From: Acinetobacter pittii
GTDB taxonomy: Bacteria > Pseudomonadota > Gammaproteobacteria > Pseudomonadales > Moraxellaceae
Length of the DNA stretch: 64,000 nucleotides
Direction of reading: 5' to 3'
Assembly: GCF_034067285.1 (NCBI RefSeq)
Contig: NZ_CP139286.1
Coordinates: 496,001 to 560,000 of the forward strand
In this document: piece by piece, positions 38,779 to 47,880 of the stretch
How positions within the stretch are numbered: position 1 is the stretch's first letter
Layout: each line of letters opens with the position of its first letter
The notes under the pieces: generated by a model
The model's input: only the letters and a program-made list of their open reading frames with translations
Told to the model about the DNA's origin: nothing
Databases searched by the model: none
Position numbers and translations under genes: made by a program

Positions 38779-40680
38779 TTAAATGCTCAACTTTTTCAAG
38801 TTACGGCGTTTGCCATAAATGATTTGTACGATTGCACGAGTTACTGTAATTGCAGTAAACATTGAACAAATAATACCGATCATTAATGTTACGGCGAAAC
38901 CTTTGATTGGGCCTGTACCAATTGCAAACAGGATGAATGCAACGAGGAACGTGGTTAAGTTCGAGTCAAAAATGGTGTTATAGGCTCGATCATAACCGGC
39001 CACAATGGCCTGTTTGGGTGAGGCCCCCCAGAGCATTTCTTCTCGAATACGCTCACATATCAATACGTTGGCATCGACCGCCATACCAATGGTAATAACG
39101 ATACCCGCAATACCCGGTAAGGTGAGAGAAGCTCCAATCCATGACATGACGGTTAAAATCATTGCCAAGTTAAATACAAGCGCAAAGTTCGCGATTAAAC
39201 CGAATAGACGGAAGAATACTACCATCCAGATTGCAACGAGCAAGAAGCCGATTTGAGTAGATAATACACCTTTATCAATATTTTCTTGACCAAGGCTTGG
39301 ACCAACTACACGCTCTTCAACAAAGTACATTGGCGCAGCCAAAGCACCAGCACGAAGCATTAATGCAAGTTCAGATGCTTCTTGAGGAGAACTTAAGCCT
39401 GTAATACGGAAAGTCGAACCTAAAACAGCCTGAACTGTTGCTGCGTTAATGACTACAGATTCAGTGTATGGCGTACGAACTTCTGTTTGTGCACCAGTTT
39501 TTGGATCTGTTACATAGTTAATTTTTTGCTTGTTCTCGATGAACAATACCGCCATGCGTTTACCAACAGCATTACGGGTTGCATCAGACATTAGCTTACC
39601 GCCAGCACTGTCGAGCGTAATATTTACCTCGGCACCGCCAGAGTCCTGGCTAAAGCCAGAGCTTGCATTTTGAACACGCTCACCAGTCAAGATTCGGTTA
39701 CGTTGCAACAAGAGTTGACGGCCGCTATCTAAAGACTCATAAGCAAAAACTTCTGTACCCGGAGGTAAAGGTTGACCATTATATTTACCCGTATATGGAT
39801 CAATATATTGATCATTTGAGTCAGAAACTAAACGGAATTCGAGGTTCGCAGTACGTCCTAAAACACGTTTAGCTTCAGCAGTATCTTGTACACCCGGTAA
39901 TTCAACAACAATACGGTTGCTACCCTGACTTTGTACCAATGCTTCTGCAACACCAAGTTCGTTAATACGATTACGTAATGTTGTTAAGTTCTGATTTACC
40001 GCATATGACTGAATTTCTTGGCGACGTACATCAGTATAAGTAAGCTTTAAAGTAGAACCTGTAGAGCTTGCTAATGCCTGTTGGGTATATTCATTCCCAT
40101 TACGACGTAAAAAATCCATTGCTGCATCACGGTCAGCATTGTCAGCAAATTGAACAGTGATCACATTATTCGTTAATGCAAGACTGTTAAATTTGATCTT
40201 GTTTTCACGGAACTGACGACGCAAATCGGTGGCAGAGGTTTCCATACGTTGGGCAACGGCTTTGTCCATATCTACTTCAAGCAAGAAGTGGACACCACCA
40301 CGTAAGTCCAAACCAAGTTTCATTGGTTTTGCCCCAATCTTTTGCAGCCATTCCGGTGTGGTTGGTGCAAGGTTTAGGGCGACAACATATTCATCACCTA
40401 AGTCACGACGTAATACTTCTTTTGCCTTTAACTGTGCTTCAGATGAACTGACACGCAATAGGGCAGCATTATTTGTAAAAGTATTGTCATGACTTGCAAT
40501 ATTAGCTGTTTTTAAAATTTGCTCTGCTTTTTTCACCACACTTTGATCAATTTGGGTACCAGCTTTGGCACCGGAAATTTGAACAGCGGGCTCATCCGGA
40601 TATAGACTTGGCAGTGCGTATAATGTACTGATTACCAGAACAACCAGAATCAGTAAATATTTCCATGCAGGGTAACGCAT
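38779..40680 (-). CDS. secD: Protein translocase subunit SecD
   Basis: A 633-residue partner of SecF. TM1 (about 7-23) is followed by a large periplasmic P1 domain with KLGLDLRGGVHFLLEVD and LGVAEALVQSQGSNRIVVELPGVQD. C-terminal membrane bundle from about 450 with IAGIVITIGMAVDANVLICERIREE and FADSNLTT-like DSNLTTFLVAFIL. The length is typical. Upstream a hairpin (40697-40721) separates it from yajC and may set their expression ratio. Confidence 0.97.
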   Translation of the reverse strand: MRYPAWKYLLILVVLVISTLYALPSLYPDEPAVQISGAKAGTQIDQSVVKKAEQILKTANIASHDNTFTNNAALLRVSSSEAQLKAKEVLRRDLGDEYVVALNLAPTTPEWLQKIGAKPMKLGLDLRGGVHFLLEVDMDKAVAQRMETSATDLRRQFRENKIKFNSLALTNNVITVQFADNADRDAAMDFLRRNGNEYTQQALASSTGSTLKLTYTDVRRQEIQSYAVNQNLTTLRNRINELGVAEALVQSQGSNRIVVELPGVQDTAEAKRVLGRTANLEFRLVSDSNDQYIDPYTGKYNGQPLPPGTEVFAYESLDSGRQLLLQRNRILTGERVQNASSGFSQDSGGAEVNITLDSAGGKLMSDATRNAVGKRMAVLFIENKQKINYVTDPKTGAQTEVRTPYTESVVINAATVQAVLGSTFRITGLSSPQEASELALMLRAGALAAPMYFVEERVVGPSLGQENIDKGVLSTQIGFLLVAIWMVVFFRLFGLIANFALVFNLAMILTVMSWIGASLTLPGIAGIVITIGMAVDANVLICERIREEMLWGASPKQAIVAGYDRAYNTIFDSNLTTFLVAFILFAIGTGPIKGFAVTLMIGIICSMFTAITVTRAIVQIIYGKRRNLKKLSI

Positions 40681-40696
40681 TCGCTTTCTTCTTAAA

Positions 40697-40721
40697 TGAA
40701 AAAGCCGTGCTAAAGCACGAC
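40697..40721 (-). terminator. Possible leaky terminator/attenuator between yajC and secD
   Basis: Minus-strand stem GTCGTGC / GCACGGC with a TTTA loop, followed by CTTTTTC. The stem is short and includes a G-U pair, so read-through into secD is expected. Confidence 0.5.
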
Positions 40722-40731
40722 TGTTTTATGA

Positions 40732-41061
40732 TTAAAGGTTATTTAGAGTGCCTTCAGGTAATACTGAAATTACGCTGGCACGCTGAATTTTTACTTCTAC
40801 ACCACGGCTAAGTTCAACAACTGCATAGTCACCTTCAATTTTGGTTACTTTGCCCATTAAACCACCAGCGAAAACAACTTCACTACCTACACCTAAGCTC
40901 TCGATTAAAGAACGGTGTTCTTTAGCACGTTTTGCTTGAGGGCGCCAAATTAAGAAATAAAAGATTGCAACGAATACGACAATCATCAAGATGTTTGGCA
41001 AAATACCATTAGTTGGGCCAGCTGCCGGTGCTGCATGAGCAGCAGAAATTAAAAAGCTCAT
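40732..41061 (-). CDS. yajC: Preprotein translocase subunit YajC
   Basis: A 109-residue small membrane protein: one transmembrane segment (about 20-40, GILPNILMIVVFVAIFYFLIW), then the conserved RPQAKRAKEHRSLIESLGVGSEVVFAGGLMGKV cytoplasmic block. It associates with SecDF-YidC. It sits between tgt and secD in the usual queA-tgt-yajC-secDF order, about 97 bp after tgt. Confidence 0.96.
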   Translation of the reverse strand: MSFLISAAHAAPAAGPTNGILPNILMIVVFVAIFYFLIWRPQAKRAKEHRSLIESLGVGSEVVFAGGLMGKVTKIEGDYAVVELSRGVEVKIQRASVISVLPEGTLNNL

Positions 41062-41158
41062 TTTGATTTCCTAAAGTTAAAAATATGAGTCAGATAACTG
41101 ACATAATCCTAATTCGTTTTGCAATTTACCTTGTCTTGAGGTTGAGCGCAAATCTGGC

Positions 41159-42292
<1,134 letters not shown>

Positions 42293-42586
42293 CTAAAAAT
42301 CCTGAACACGAGCAGAGGCGAAGAAACAGTTCGCTGCTAAAAAGAGGGCTATTTTCCTTGATTCTGCGACGTAGTTCTACTACTAAATGTAGCCGTTATA
42401 TAAAAAGGTGGGAGAAACTAAGGATAGATTTTATGGCATAGATATTTTAAAGAAGGAAATATCTAAAATTTAGGCTGGTAAAAATTATAATCGGCTTGGT
42501 AAAGCTAATCGATATTGCTAAATATTTACGTTCTTTCATAGAGAATGTGTATAGATGATTAACAATATCGATCAGAATTTTAATTT
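42293..42586. other. Intergenic region between queA and tgt, no gene seen
   Basis: 294 bp of AT-rich DNA. No open frame with a start and ribosome site, no tRNA and no convincing terminator were found. It presumably carries the tgt promoter. Confidence 0.5.
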
Positions 42587-43624
42587 TTAAACTTCAAGTT
42601 TATCAATCAGCATTGCATCGCCATAGCTAAAGAAACGATAGCGGTCTTTAACTGCATGTTTATAGGCAGCCAAAATGTTGTCTCGATTTGATAGTGCTGA
42701 TACCAACATAAGCAGGGTAGATTCTGGTAAATGAAAGTTGGTAATTAAACGGTCTACGATGCAGAACTCATAACCTGGATAGATAAAGATTTGCGTGTCG
42801 CCAGTCCAAGCTGCAATTTTACCGCCATGCGCTTGAGCTGCACTTTCTAAAGCACGTGTCGCGGTTGTACCCACAGCAATCACTTTATTGCCGCGTGCTT
42901 TAGTCGCCAAAATTAAATCAATAGTTTCTTGAGGTACATCACACCATTCACTGTGCATGACATGATTGGTAATGTCATCAGTACGAACAGGCATGAAGGT
43001 GCCAGCACCGACGTGTAAAGTCACAAAAGATTTTTGAACATTTTTTTGCTCTAACTTTGCTAATAACTCTTCATCAAAGTGCAGGCTTGCAGTAGGAGCG
43101 GCAACACTGGCAATTTTTTCAGGATTATGGAAAACCGTTTGATAGCGTTCCGTATCAATTTCCTCTGCTTCACGATTGAAGTAAGGCGGAATAGGTAACT
43201 GACCATATTGCTCAAGTACAGGCAAGATCGGCTGTGAAAACTCAACCACAAATAAGTTTTCATGACGACCACGTACAATCACAGGAATATTATCTGCACC
43301 GACAAAAAGCTCGGCACCTGCTTTAGGCGAGTTGCTTGATTTAATATGACAATACGCTGTGGTGTGGTTCAGGATGCGCTCAACCAGAATCTCAATCGCA
43401 CCACCTGTAGAGCGTTTTCCTTTAAGTCGAGCTTTCATGACCTTGGTGTCATTAAGCACTAACAAATCACCTTCTTCGAACAGATCGATAATGTCTGTGA
43501 ACATGTGATCGTGATATTGACTTTTTGAGTCTAAGTGCAACAACCGTGAAGCACTACGTGATTCAAGAGGATAACGGGCAATAAGTTCATCAGGTAATTC
43601 AAAGGAAAAGTCAGACAGTTGCAT
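42587..43624 (-). CDS. queA: S-adenosylmethionine:tRNA ribosyltransferase-isomerase
   Basis: A 345-residue QueA that transfers the ribosyl part of SAM to preQ1-tRNA to make epoxyqueuosine. I chose the ATG at 43624, giving [19 protein letters not shown], the standard N-terminus; a TTG seven codons earlier is unlikely. Further motifs: [47 protein letters not shown] and the late [18 protein letters not shown]. It is the first gene of the queA-tgt-yajC-secDF block. Confidence 0.96.
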   Translation of the reverse strand: MQLSDFSFELPDELIARYPLESRSASRLLHLDSKSQYHDHMFTDIIDLFEEGDLLVLNDTKVMKARLKGKRSTGGAIEILVERILNHTTAYCHIKSSNSPKAGAELFVGADNIPVIVRGRHENLFVVEFSQPILPVLEQYGQLPIPPYFNREAEEIDTERYQTVFHNPEKIASVAAPTASLHFDEELLAKLEQKNVQKSFVTLHVGAGTFMPVRTDDITNHVMHSEWCDVPQETIDLILATKARGNKVIAVGTTATRALESAAQAHGGKIAAWTGDTQIFIYPGYEFCIVDRLITNFHLPESTLLMLVSALSNRDNILAAYKHAVKDRYRFFSYGDAMLIDKLEV

Positions 43625-43754
43625 ATTTGAGAAAAAACACCGCAAAAATTGCGCCTAGTATAAACTTTTTCACTTTTGTATGGCTGTGCTTCTAGCCGAA
43701 ATCATGAAAAATGTTTAAATGATCTAAAAGTGAACAATAATATTCACTTAGGAT

Positions 43755-43782
43755 TTGACAAGTTTTACAAACGCGCTAATAT
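43755..43782 (+). promoter_or_regulatory. Promoter of tRNA-Leu
   Basis: -35 TTGACA (43755-43760, perfect consensus) and -10 TAATAT (43777-43782), 16 bp apart, about 25 bp before the tRNA. A GC-containing discriminator (ACGCAACACA) follows. Confidence 0.75.
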
Positions 43783-43806
43783 ACGCAACACAAACATACT
43801 TCCTCT

Positions 43807-43893
43807 CCCGAGGTGGTGAAATTGGTAGACGCGGCGGACTCAAAATCCGCTGTCAGAGATGACGTGTCGGTTCGAGTCCGACCCTCGGGACCA
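43807..43893 (+). tRNA. tRNA-Leu (CAA)
   Basis: An 87-nt class II tRNA with encoded CCA. The acceptor CCCGAGG pairs with CCTCGGG, the anticodon loop is CTCAAAA (anticodon CAA), and there is a long variable arm (TGTCAGAGATGACGT) and T arm GGTTCGAGTCC. It marks the left edge of the accessory island that ends near 48.4 kb. Confidence 0.97.
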
Positions 43894-43917
43894 TATTCAG
43901 AATCGTAAGATTCTACG

Positions 43918-43951
43918 AAAACCCCTAAGTTAACGGCTTAGGGGTTTTTTT
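43918..43951 (+). terminator. Terminator of tRNA-Leu
   Basis: A stem AAAACCCCTAAG / CTTAGGGGTTTTTTT with a TTAACGG loop, 25 bp past the CCA end. Confidence 0.88.
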
Positions 43952-44042
43952 GTTGGGCTGATTTTTATTGTAGAAAGTTTAGAAAAGCTTAGATACTATT
44001 ACGCGTCAAGACTTTATAAAATAATTTTTATTAGGGGATATT

Positions 44043-45092
44043 GTGACAGTTCCTGTAAACGATTTAACTGAAATTAAAAATAACGCTATTGCCCTTTTAA
44101 AAGACAATAAAAGAGAAATTCAGTCCCTTTTTGAACAATTAACTGATTATTTTAATATAATAAAAAAGGCTCTTACAGATAAGGATATAAAAAACTTTAA
44201 GGATTTAAATAATTATTTCCAATCTGATATTAAAATTATAATTGAAAGGTTAATTGATCTAAATGATATTGATTTGCCTTCTTTAAATTTTATTATAAGA
44301 AAATCTAAAAAAATTTATGAGGTTGTTTTAGATTTAGAAAATCTTATTAAAGATAATAAATTTGATGAAAAATTATGGTCAATATCAATCGATATCATTG
44401 ATTCAAATATCACTGATATGAAAGCTTATATAAATAAAGTTGACTTAGTTCAACAATTTCAATTGTATAAAGATGATGCAGAAAAAATAATAAATGAACT
44501 TAAGACGAATCATAATGAACTAGCTCATAAAATTGAACAAGTCGATATAATAAATGATGATTTAAAAAATAAAAAGGTACATGAAATCTTTGCCGATGAT
44601 TCTGAGAAGTTTAAAATGCTCGCGAAGAGATATGAAATTGCATTTTACTTCTCATTAGCACTTTTATTCTTATATTTCTTCGGTTGGTATATTGAAATTA
44701 ATACGACTATTTTTAAGTTTAAGTTAGCTGAACAATTTTATGAAAATCACTCAACTATTTTTTATATCCAAAAAATATCTTTATTAATTTTATCTACCAC
44801 ATTAGCTGCTTTCCTTTTAAAACGTTCTTTTATGAACCGTCGTTTGGCAGATGAAGCTTATCGTACAGCTAAAGAGTTAGATGCATTACCACGTTATATG
44901 GAAGGAATGCCAGACGAAATGAAAGAAAAGATTCGCTTTGACCTAGCTTATAAATATTTTGGCAATGGCATACATCATGAAAGTTATACAGGTGGTGAAA
45001 ACTTGATGCATGAGAATATTAAAGCTAATACCGATTTTATTAAAGCTGTTAAAAATGTAAAAACGCCTGATAGTGGAAAAGCTAATTCATAA
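44043..45092 (+). CDS. Hypothetical coiled-coil protein with two membrane segments
   Basis: A 349-residue protein with a GTG start at 44043, preceded by AGGGGA about 7 nt upstream. Residues 1-190 are Lys/Glu/Asp/Ile/Asn-rich and probably a long helical bundle or coiled coil. Two hydrophobic segments follow (about 198-218 and 243-260) with a short loop between them. The C-terminal cytoplasmic-type tail has RSFMNRRLADEAYRTAKELDALPRYMEG. I recognise no named family. The base composition of the first two-thirds is much more AT-rich than the neighbouring core genes, but the last third looks more like the host. It is the first gene of the tRNA-Leu island. A sensor or effector role in defence is possible but only by location. 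Confidence 0.8.
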   Translation: MTVPVNDLTEIKNNAIALLKDNKREIQSLFEQLTDYFNIIKKALTDKDIKNFKDLNNYFQSDIKIIIERLIDLNDIDLPSLNFIIRKSKKIYEVVLDLENLIKDNKFDEKLWSISIDIIDSNITDMKAYINKVDLVQQFQLYKDDAEKIINELKTNHNELAHKIEQVDIINDDLKNKKVHEIFADDSEKFKMLAKRYEIAFYFSLALLFLYFFGWYIEINTTIFKFKLAEQFYENHSTIFYIQKISLLILSTTLAAFLLKRSFMNRRLADEAYRTAKELDALPRYMEGMPDEMKEKIRFDLAYKYFGNGIHHESYTGGENLMHENIKANTDFIKAVKNVKTPDSGKANS

Positions 45093-45169
45093 GGTAAATA
45101 GTTTAAATAGGGGGATATTTCATGAAAAGTTGGGAACGTTGTTATGTAAAATTAAGCAATGAAATATAA

Positions 45170-45519
45170 CCACGTGGACCTGGGAACTTTAAAAAATTAC
45201 TTCTTCATGCACTAGGTGGAAAAAAGATGGGCTTCAACTCATTCCAATTAGTGAACTTGCTGCAAAGGACGAGTTTTTGAATATCAAATCTATTACTCGT
45301 GATGATATTTTGGTGGCTTTTAGAACACCACCACAGCTGCTAGGAATCATTCCATCGAATGCTGGTGGGTTTGGATCAATTAAGGATGCAAGAGAAGCTT
45401 ATTGGTTTAATGAAATTATTCCTGAACAGAACCGTATTGAAAATACTGTTAATGAGTGGGCTGGTGACAAAATAGTAGGATTCAAATCCTTTGGAGAAGT
45501 TAATCCTGTCTCCATCTAA
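45170..45519 (+). pseudogene. Remnant of a P2-type phage portal protein (gpQ-like), truncated and frameshifted
   Basis: Translating from 45170 gives RGPGNFKKLLLHALGGKK. After a one-base shift at the A run 45220-45225 it continues DGLQLIPISELAAKDEFLN, then ITRDDILVAFRTPPQLLGIIP, GGFGSIKDAREAYWFNEIIP and QNRIENTVNEW. This is the C-terminal part of a P2-family portal protein, where GPGNF, AKDEFLNIK, RTPPQ and GGFG blocks are conserved. The N-terminal two-thirds is missing and replaced by a 15-codon frame (45122-45169, start ATG with GGGGGA upstream). One missing A breaks the remaining frame. It ends at a terminator. It shows that a P2-like prophage once occupied this site. Confidence 0.8.
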
Positions 45520-45527
45520 AATGTGAT

Positions 45528-45554
45528 AAAAAACCCACCGAAGTGGGTTTTTTT
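45528..45554. terminator. Bidirectional terminator
   Basis: A stem AAAACCCAC / GTGGGTTTTTTT with a CGAA loop, between the portal remnant and the convergent SecB-like gene, whose stop overlaps its edge. Confidence 0.88.
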
Positions 45555-45978
45555 AATCTCTTGAATCAGAATCTTTAATTTTATTTTTATATAAATTCAC
45601 AAAATTAATAGTTGGAAGCATTAATGGTTCATATCCGGCATTAACAAAGATATTTGCAATAAACGCTCTCAAAAAAGGATAACCGATTGCTGGTGCATTA
45701 ATTAAAGCAAAATGAGTTTCTAAAAAATCATCTTCAAAATCTGTATCGGTATGGAATTGGGCTAAAAAAACTATACTACATTGTACAGAATCTTTAGGAG
45801 CCTGAAGTAATGCTTTAAATGCAATAGCAAAAGAATTTTTTACATCTACTCTATCTGGACGGTGTGCAGAATAATCGAAGCGGAAATCAAACTCCTCATC
45901 CAAATCCACAATATCCTCTTCAAGTAGAGGTTCTAAATCAATTTTTAGAGCTTTTGTGGAAACAAGACTTATATTCAT
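45553..45978 (-). CDS. SecB-like chaperone of a toxin-antitoxin-chaperone system (CmdC-like)
   Basis: A 141-residue protein. The C-terminal half carries a SecB signature: INAPAIGYPFLRAFIANIF, then GYEPLMLPTINFVNLY, equivalent to FPYAREX...FPQLNLAPVNFDAL of SecB. The N-terminal half has beta-strand-rich FRFDYSAHRP and CSIVFLAQF segments. SecB is about 155 residues, so the length fits. It is not the housekeeping SecB, whose sequence differs and whose gene normally sits with other genes such as grxC. It starts 10 bp after the putative antitoxin gene. In TAC systems the chaperone binds and stabilises the antitoxin. It is the third gene of the minus-strand trio. Confidence 0.82.
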   Translation of the reverse strand: MNISLVSTKALKIDLEPLLEEDIVDLDEEFDFRFDYSAHRPDRVDVKNSFAIAFKALLQAPKDSVQCSIVFLAQFHTDTDFEDDFLETHFALINAPAIGYPFLRAFIANIFVNAGYEPLMLPTINFVNLYKNKIKDSDSRD

Positions 45979-45988
45979 ATTTGAGCTC

Positions 45989-46363
45989 TTAAGACGCTAA
46001 AGCAAAATCAAAGTCCTCATCAAGAAAAGAATTATTCTTTTTCATTTCTTGAGGATGAAGATGATATTTTTCGTCATTAGCAGATTTAATATTGAAATCT
46101 GCACTATATCTTAATATACAACGAATTGACCATTCAGAAAGGTCCAACTTATACATATCATCATAAAAATCTTTATCATTTTTTATTGGTTTAAAACCAT
46201 AAAGATCATTTGTAGATAACATTAAAGATTGAAAAAAATCATGTACAGTTGGTCCGCAAGAATTTTCTTGAAGCTCTAAGAATTCATCAAGTAATTCATC
46301 TGAACTCATATTTGCAAGAAGATTTTTTGCAGCTTCTAGCATATCTATATGATGCTTTTTCAT
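45989..46363 (-). CDS. Putative antitoxin of the toxin-antitoxin-chaperone operon (CmdA-like)
   Basis: A 124-residue acidic protein with AGGTGA 5 nt before its ATG. I recognise no motif by itself. It is helical in the N-terminal half (DMLEAAKNLLANMSSDELLDEFLELQE). A variable C-terminal region ends in hydrophobic/acidic residues (SFLDEDFDFALAS), which resembles the exposed tail that SecB-like chaperones hold in TAC systems. Assignment as antitoxin is from its position between an ADP-ribosyltransferase-like toxin and a SecB-like chaperone, the T-A-C order of CmdTAC. It is 28 bp after the toxin gene. Confidence 0.7.
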   Translation of the reverse strand: MKKHHIDMLEAAKNLLANMSSDELLDEFLELQENSCGPTVHDFFQSLMLSTNDLYGFKPIKNDKDFYDDMYKLDLSEWSIRCILRYSADFNIKSANDEKYHLHPQEMKKNNSFLDEDFDFALAS

Positions 46364-46391
46364 AAGTCACCTATTTTAAGTAGACTAATTG

Positions 46392-46988
46392 CTATTGAAT
46401 ATGGTGAAGAACTTTATTTTTCAATACAGTTTTACCATCTTCGTACACTACAATTTGCTGTCTTGTAGGGTAAAACAGTGAAGAATTGTTACCCTTTCCA
46501 CTCAAAACAAATCGTAATTTATCAGTTTCTCTTGAATCAATATCCTGTGCTTTCACAGCTATATATGGAAATTTTCTTTTACTCAAAAAGAAATTAATAA
46601 CTGTAGAAACGCATAATTCAGAAAGTTTCTTACGTGCTGTTTTCTGTTTATCAACATCACTACATTTATCAATTACGCTTTGTAAACCATCTCTGTATAT
46701 AGCTACTAAATCTCTAAAAGCTAATTGATCTTCAACATTTCCAACTAAATCTAAGAATACTTCATCATTATCCAGAACAAAATCAAATTTTGTAATGGCA
46801 TATTTACCATTTCTTGGAGGATACTTCCCCCATTCATGAGCAAAGTAGTCTGAATCCGTCCATAAATAGTAACCCTGACCTAACCATTGAGTTGCAGTTG
46901 GATCACTGTGAAATGGTGCATTTTGAAGAATATATTCTTTCGAGTTTTCATTCTTACAAGTATGAAAACAAAGAAAATTTATTTGCAT
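46392..46988 (-). CDS. ADP-ribosyltransferase-like toxin of the toxin-antitoxin-chaperone operon (CmdT-like)
   Basis: A 198-residue protein without signal peptide or membrane segment. The pattern FLCFHTC (His9) followed about 30 residues later by WLGQGYYLWTDSDYFAHEWG (Tyr40/41) matches the His and Tyr positions of H-Y-E ADP-ribosyltransferases, such as DUF3990-type GxGFY...A..W proteins. Glu183 in VVYEDG is a candidate third residue. CmdT of the E. coli CmdTAC system is such an ART and modifies mRNA when phage infection frees it. First gene of the operon, preceded by a palindromic region at 47072-47118. Codon use is AT-rich, unlike the core genes. Confidence 0.72.
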   Translation of the reverse strand: MQINFLCFHTCKNENSKEYILQNAPFHSDPTATQWLGQGYYLWTDSDYFAHEWGKYPPRNGKYAITKFDFVLDNDEVFLDLVGNVEDQLAFRDLVAIYRDGLQSVIDKCSDVDKQKTARKKLSELCVSTVINFFLSKRKFPYIAVKAQDIDSRETDKLRFVLSGKGNNSSLFYPTRQQIVVYEDGKTVLKNKVLHHIQ

Positions 46989-47071
46989 AAAGAATATATC
47001 TTATTAGTTTTAAAATTGTAAAGTAAGTGATTGAATATAGAAATTCAATATACACTTTCCCCAGTGCAACG

Positions 47072-47118
47072 GACGTAGAGTGTACTGTTTATAGTAAACG
47101 ATCTCAATACACTCCGTC
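47072..47118. repeat. Imperfect palindrome upstream of the toxin operon
   Basis: Nested inverted repeats: GACG..GAGTGTA pairs with TACACTC..CGTC, and inside them GTTTA-TAG-TAAAC. It lies about 85 bp upstream of the toxin ATG and 77 bp past the stop of the membrane-protein gene at 47195. There is no T run on either side, so it is not an obvious terminator. It could be an operator or a structured RNA element. Confidence 0.5.
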
Positions 47119-47194
47119 GAGAAAATTAAAGAAATTTAGAATTTTTAATAAAATTAAATTATATTGTAATCTTGAATAGGTTATAACTAATTAT

Positions 47195-47872
47195 TCAATC
47201 AATACGATCCATTTCTAATAACCATTTGGCATATTTTAATTTCATAGAGTAAGTTAATACTTTAAATGCAATATAAACTCCGATTAGTAAGACTGATGTA
47301 GAAAAAATTATTAAATATAAAAGATCTTTTTTAGTGGTAATGCTATCTTTAAACGCATCATTAATAAAAAACATTGCTACGAACGAAAGTACAATGATTA
47401 TAAAATATAAAATAATACCAATATGGCTATTTCTGTCGGCATTCTCAGGATTTACTCCATCTTTGAATGCTAATTTTTGAGTGTCTTTATTGAATGTAAA
47501 TACATCTTTACATCGCTCATATGTATCAGTGCCTTTATCTCTTTCAATAATTCCATTTAAATATTTAAGTTTATCTAAATTTTTTTCTTCAATACCTAAT
47601 TCTTTTTGCAAATAAAGTACATTCTGGTGATATTCGATATCAACCTTAGTTTTATCATCGAGTTTTGATTCGGATATTAGTTTATCTATATTCGCTATTA
47701 GTTTGTCTTTTTTTCTCTGTTTATAAGATGCAATTAATGATATATGTTCAATAATTCCTGTTTTTACTAGAAAACCATATATAACAATAATAGATACTAT
47801 AAGAGCAATACTATTGGCAACATCTGGGCCTAATTGGCTTTTAATAATATCTAAAGAAGTCGTAAGTTCCAT
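47195..47872 (-). CDS. Hypothetical membrane protein with three transmembrane segments
   Basis: A 225-residue protein: one N-terminal hydrophobic segment (about 20-38), a charged, probably coiled-coil cytoplasmic region (about 50-145), and two C-terminal membrane segments (about 151-171 and 183-205). No family recognised and no catalytic motif visible. The ATG at 47872 has a weak ribosome site. It lies on the same strand and upstream of the TAC operon with a 206-bp gap, so it may be separate. AT-rich codon use matches the island genes. Confidence 0.75.
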   Translation of the reverse strand: MELTTSLDIIKSQLGPDVANSIALIVSIIVIYGFLVKTGIIEHISLIASYKQRKKDKLIANIDKLISESKLDDKTKVDIEYHQNVLYLQKELGIEEKNLDKLKYLNGIIERDKGTDTYERCKDVFTFNKDTQKLAFKDGVNPENADRNSHIGIILYFIIIVLSFVAMFFINDAFKDSITTKKDLLYLIIFSTSVLLIGVYIAFKVLTYSMKLKYAKWLLEMDRID

Positions 47873-47880
47873 ATTTTGTT

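Noticed and set aside
43807..43893. Search for a phage attachment repeat of the tRNA-Leu 3' end elsewhere in the island
   Set aside because: I could not find a convincing second copy by eye; only an 11-base look-alike around 48370 was seen, which is too weak.
45122..45169. A 15-codon frame with a good ribosome site (ATG after GGGGGATATTTC)
   Set aside because: It ends just before the portal remnant, too short and without recognisable features; probably the start of a gene truncated by deletion. It is noted in the pseudogene entry instead.
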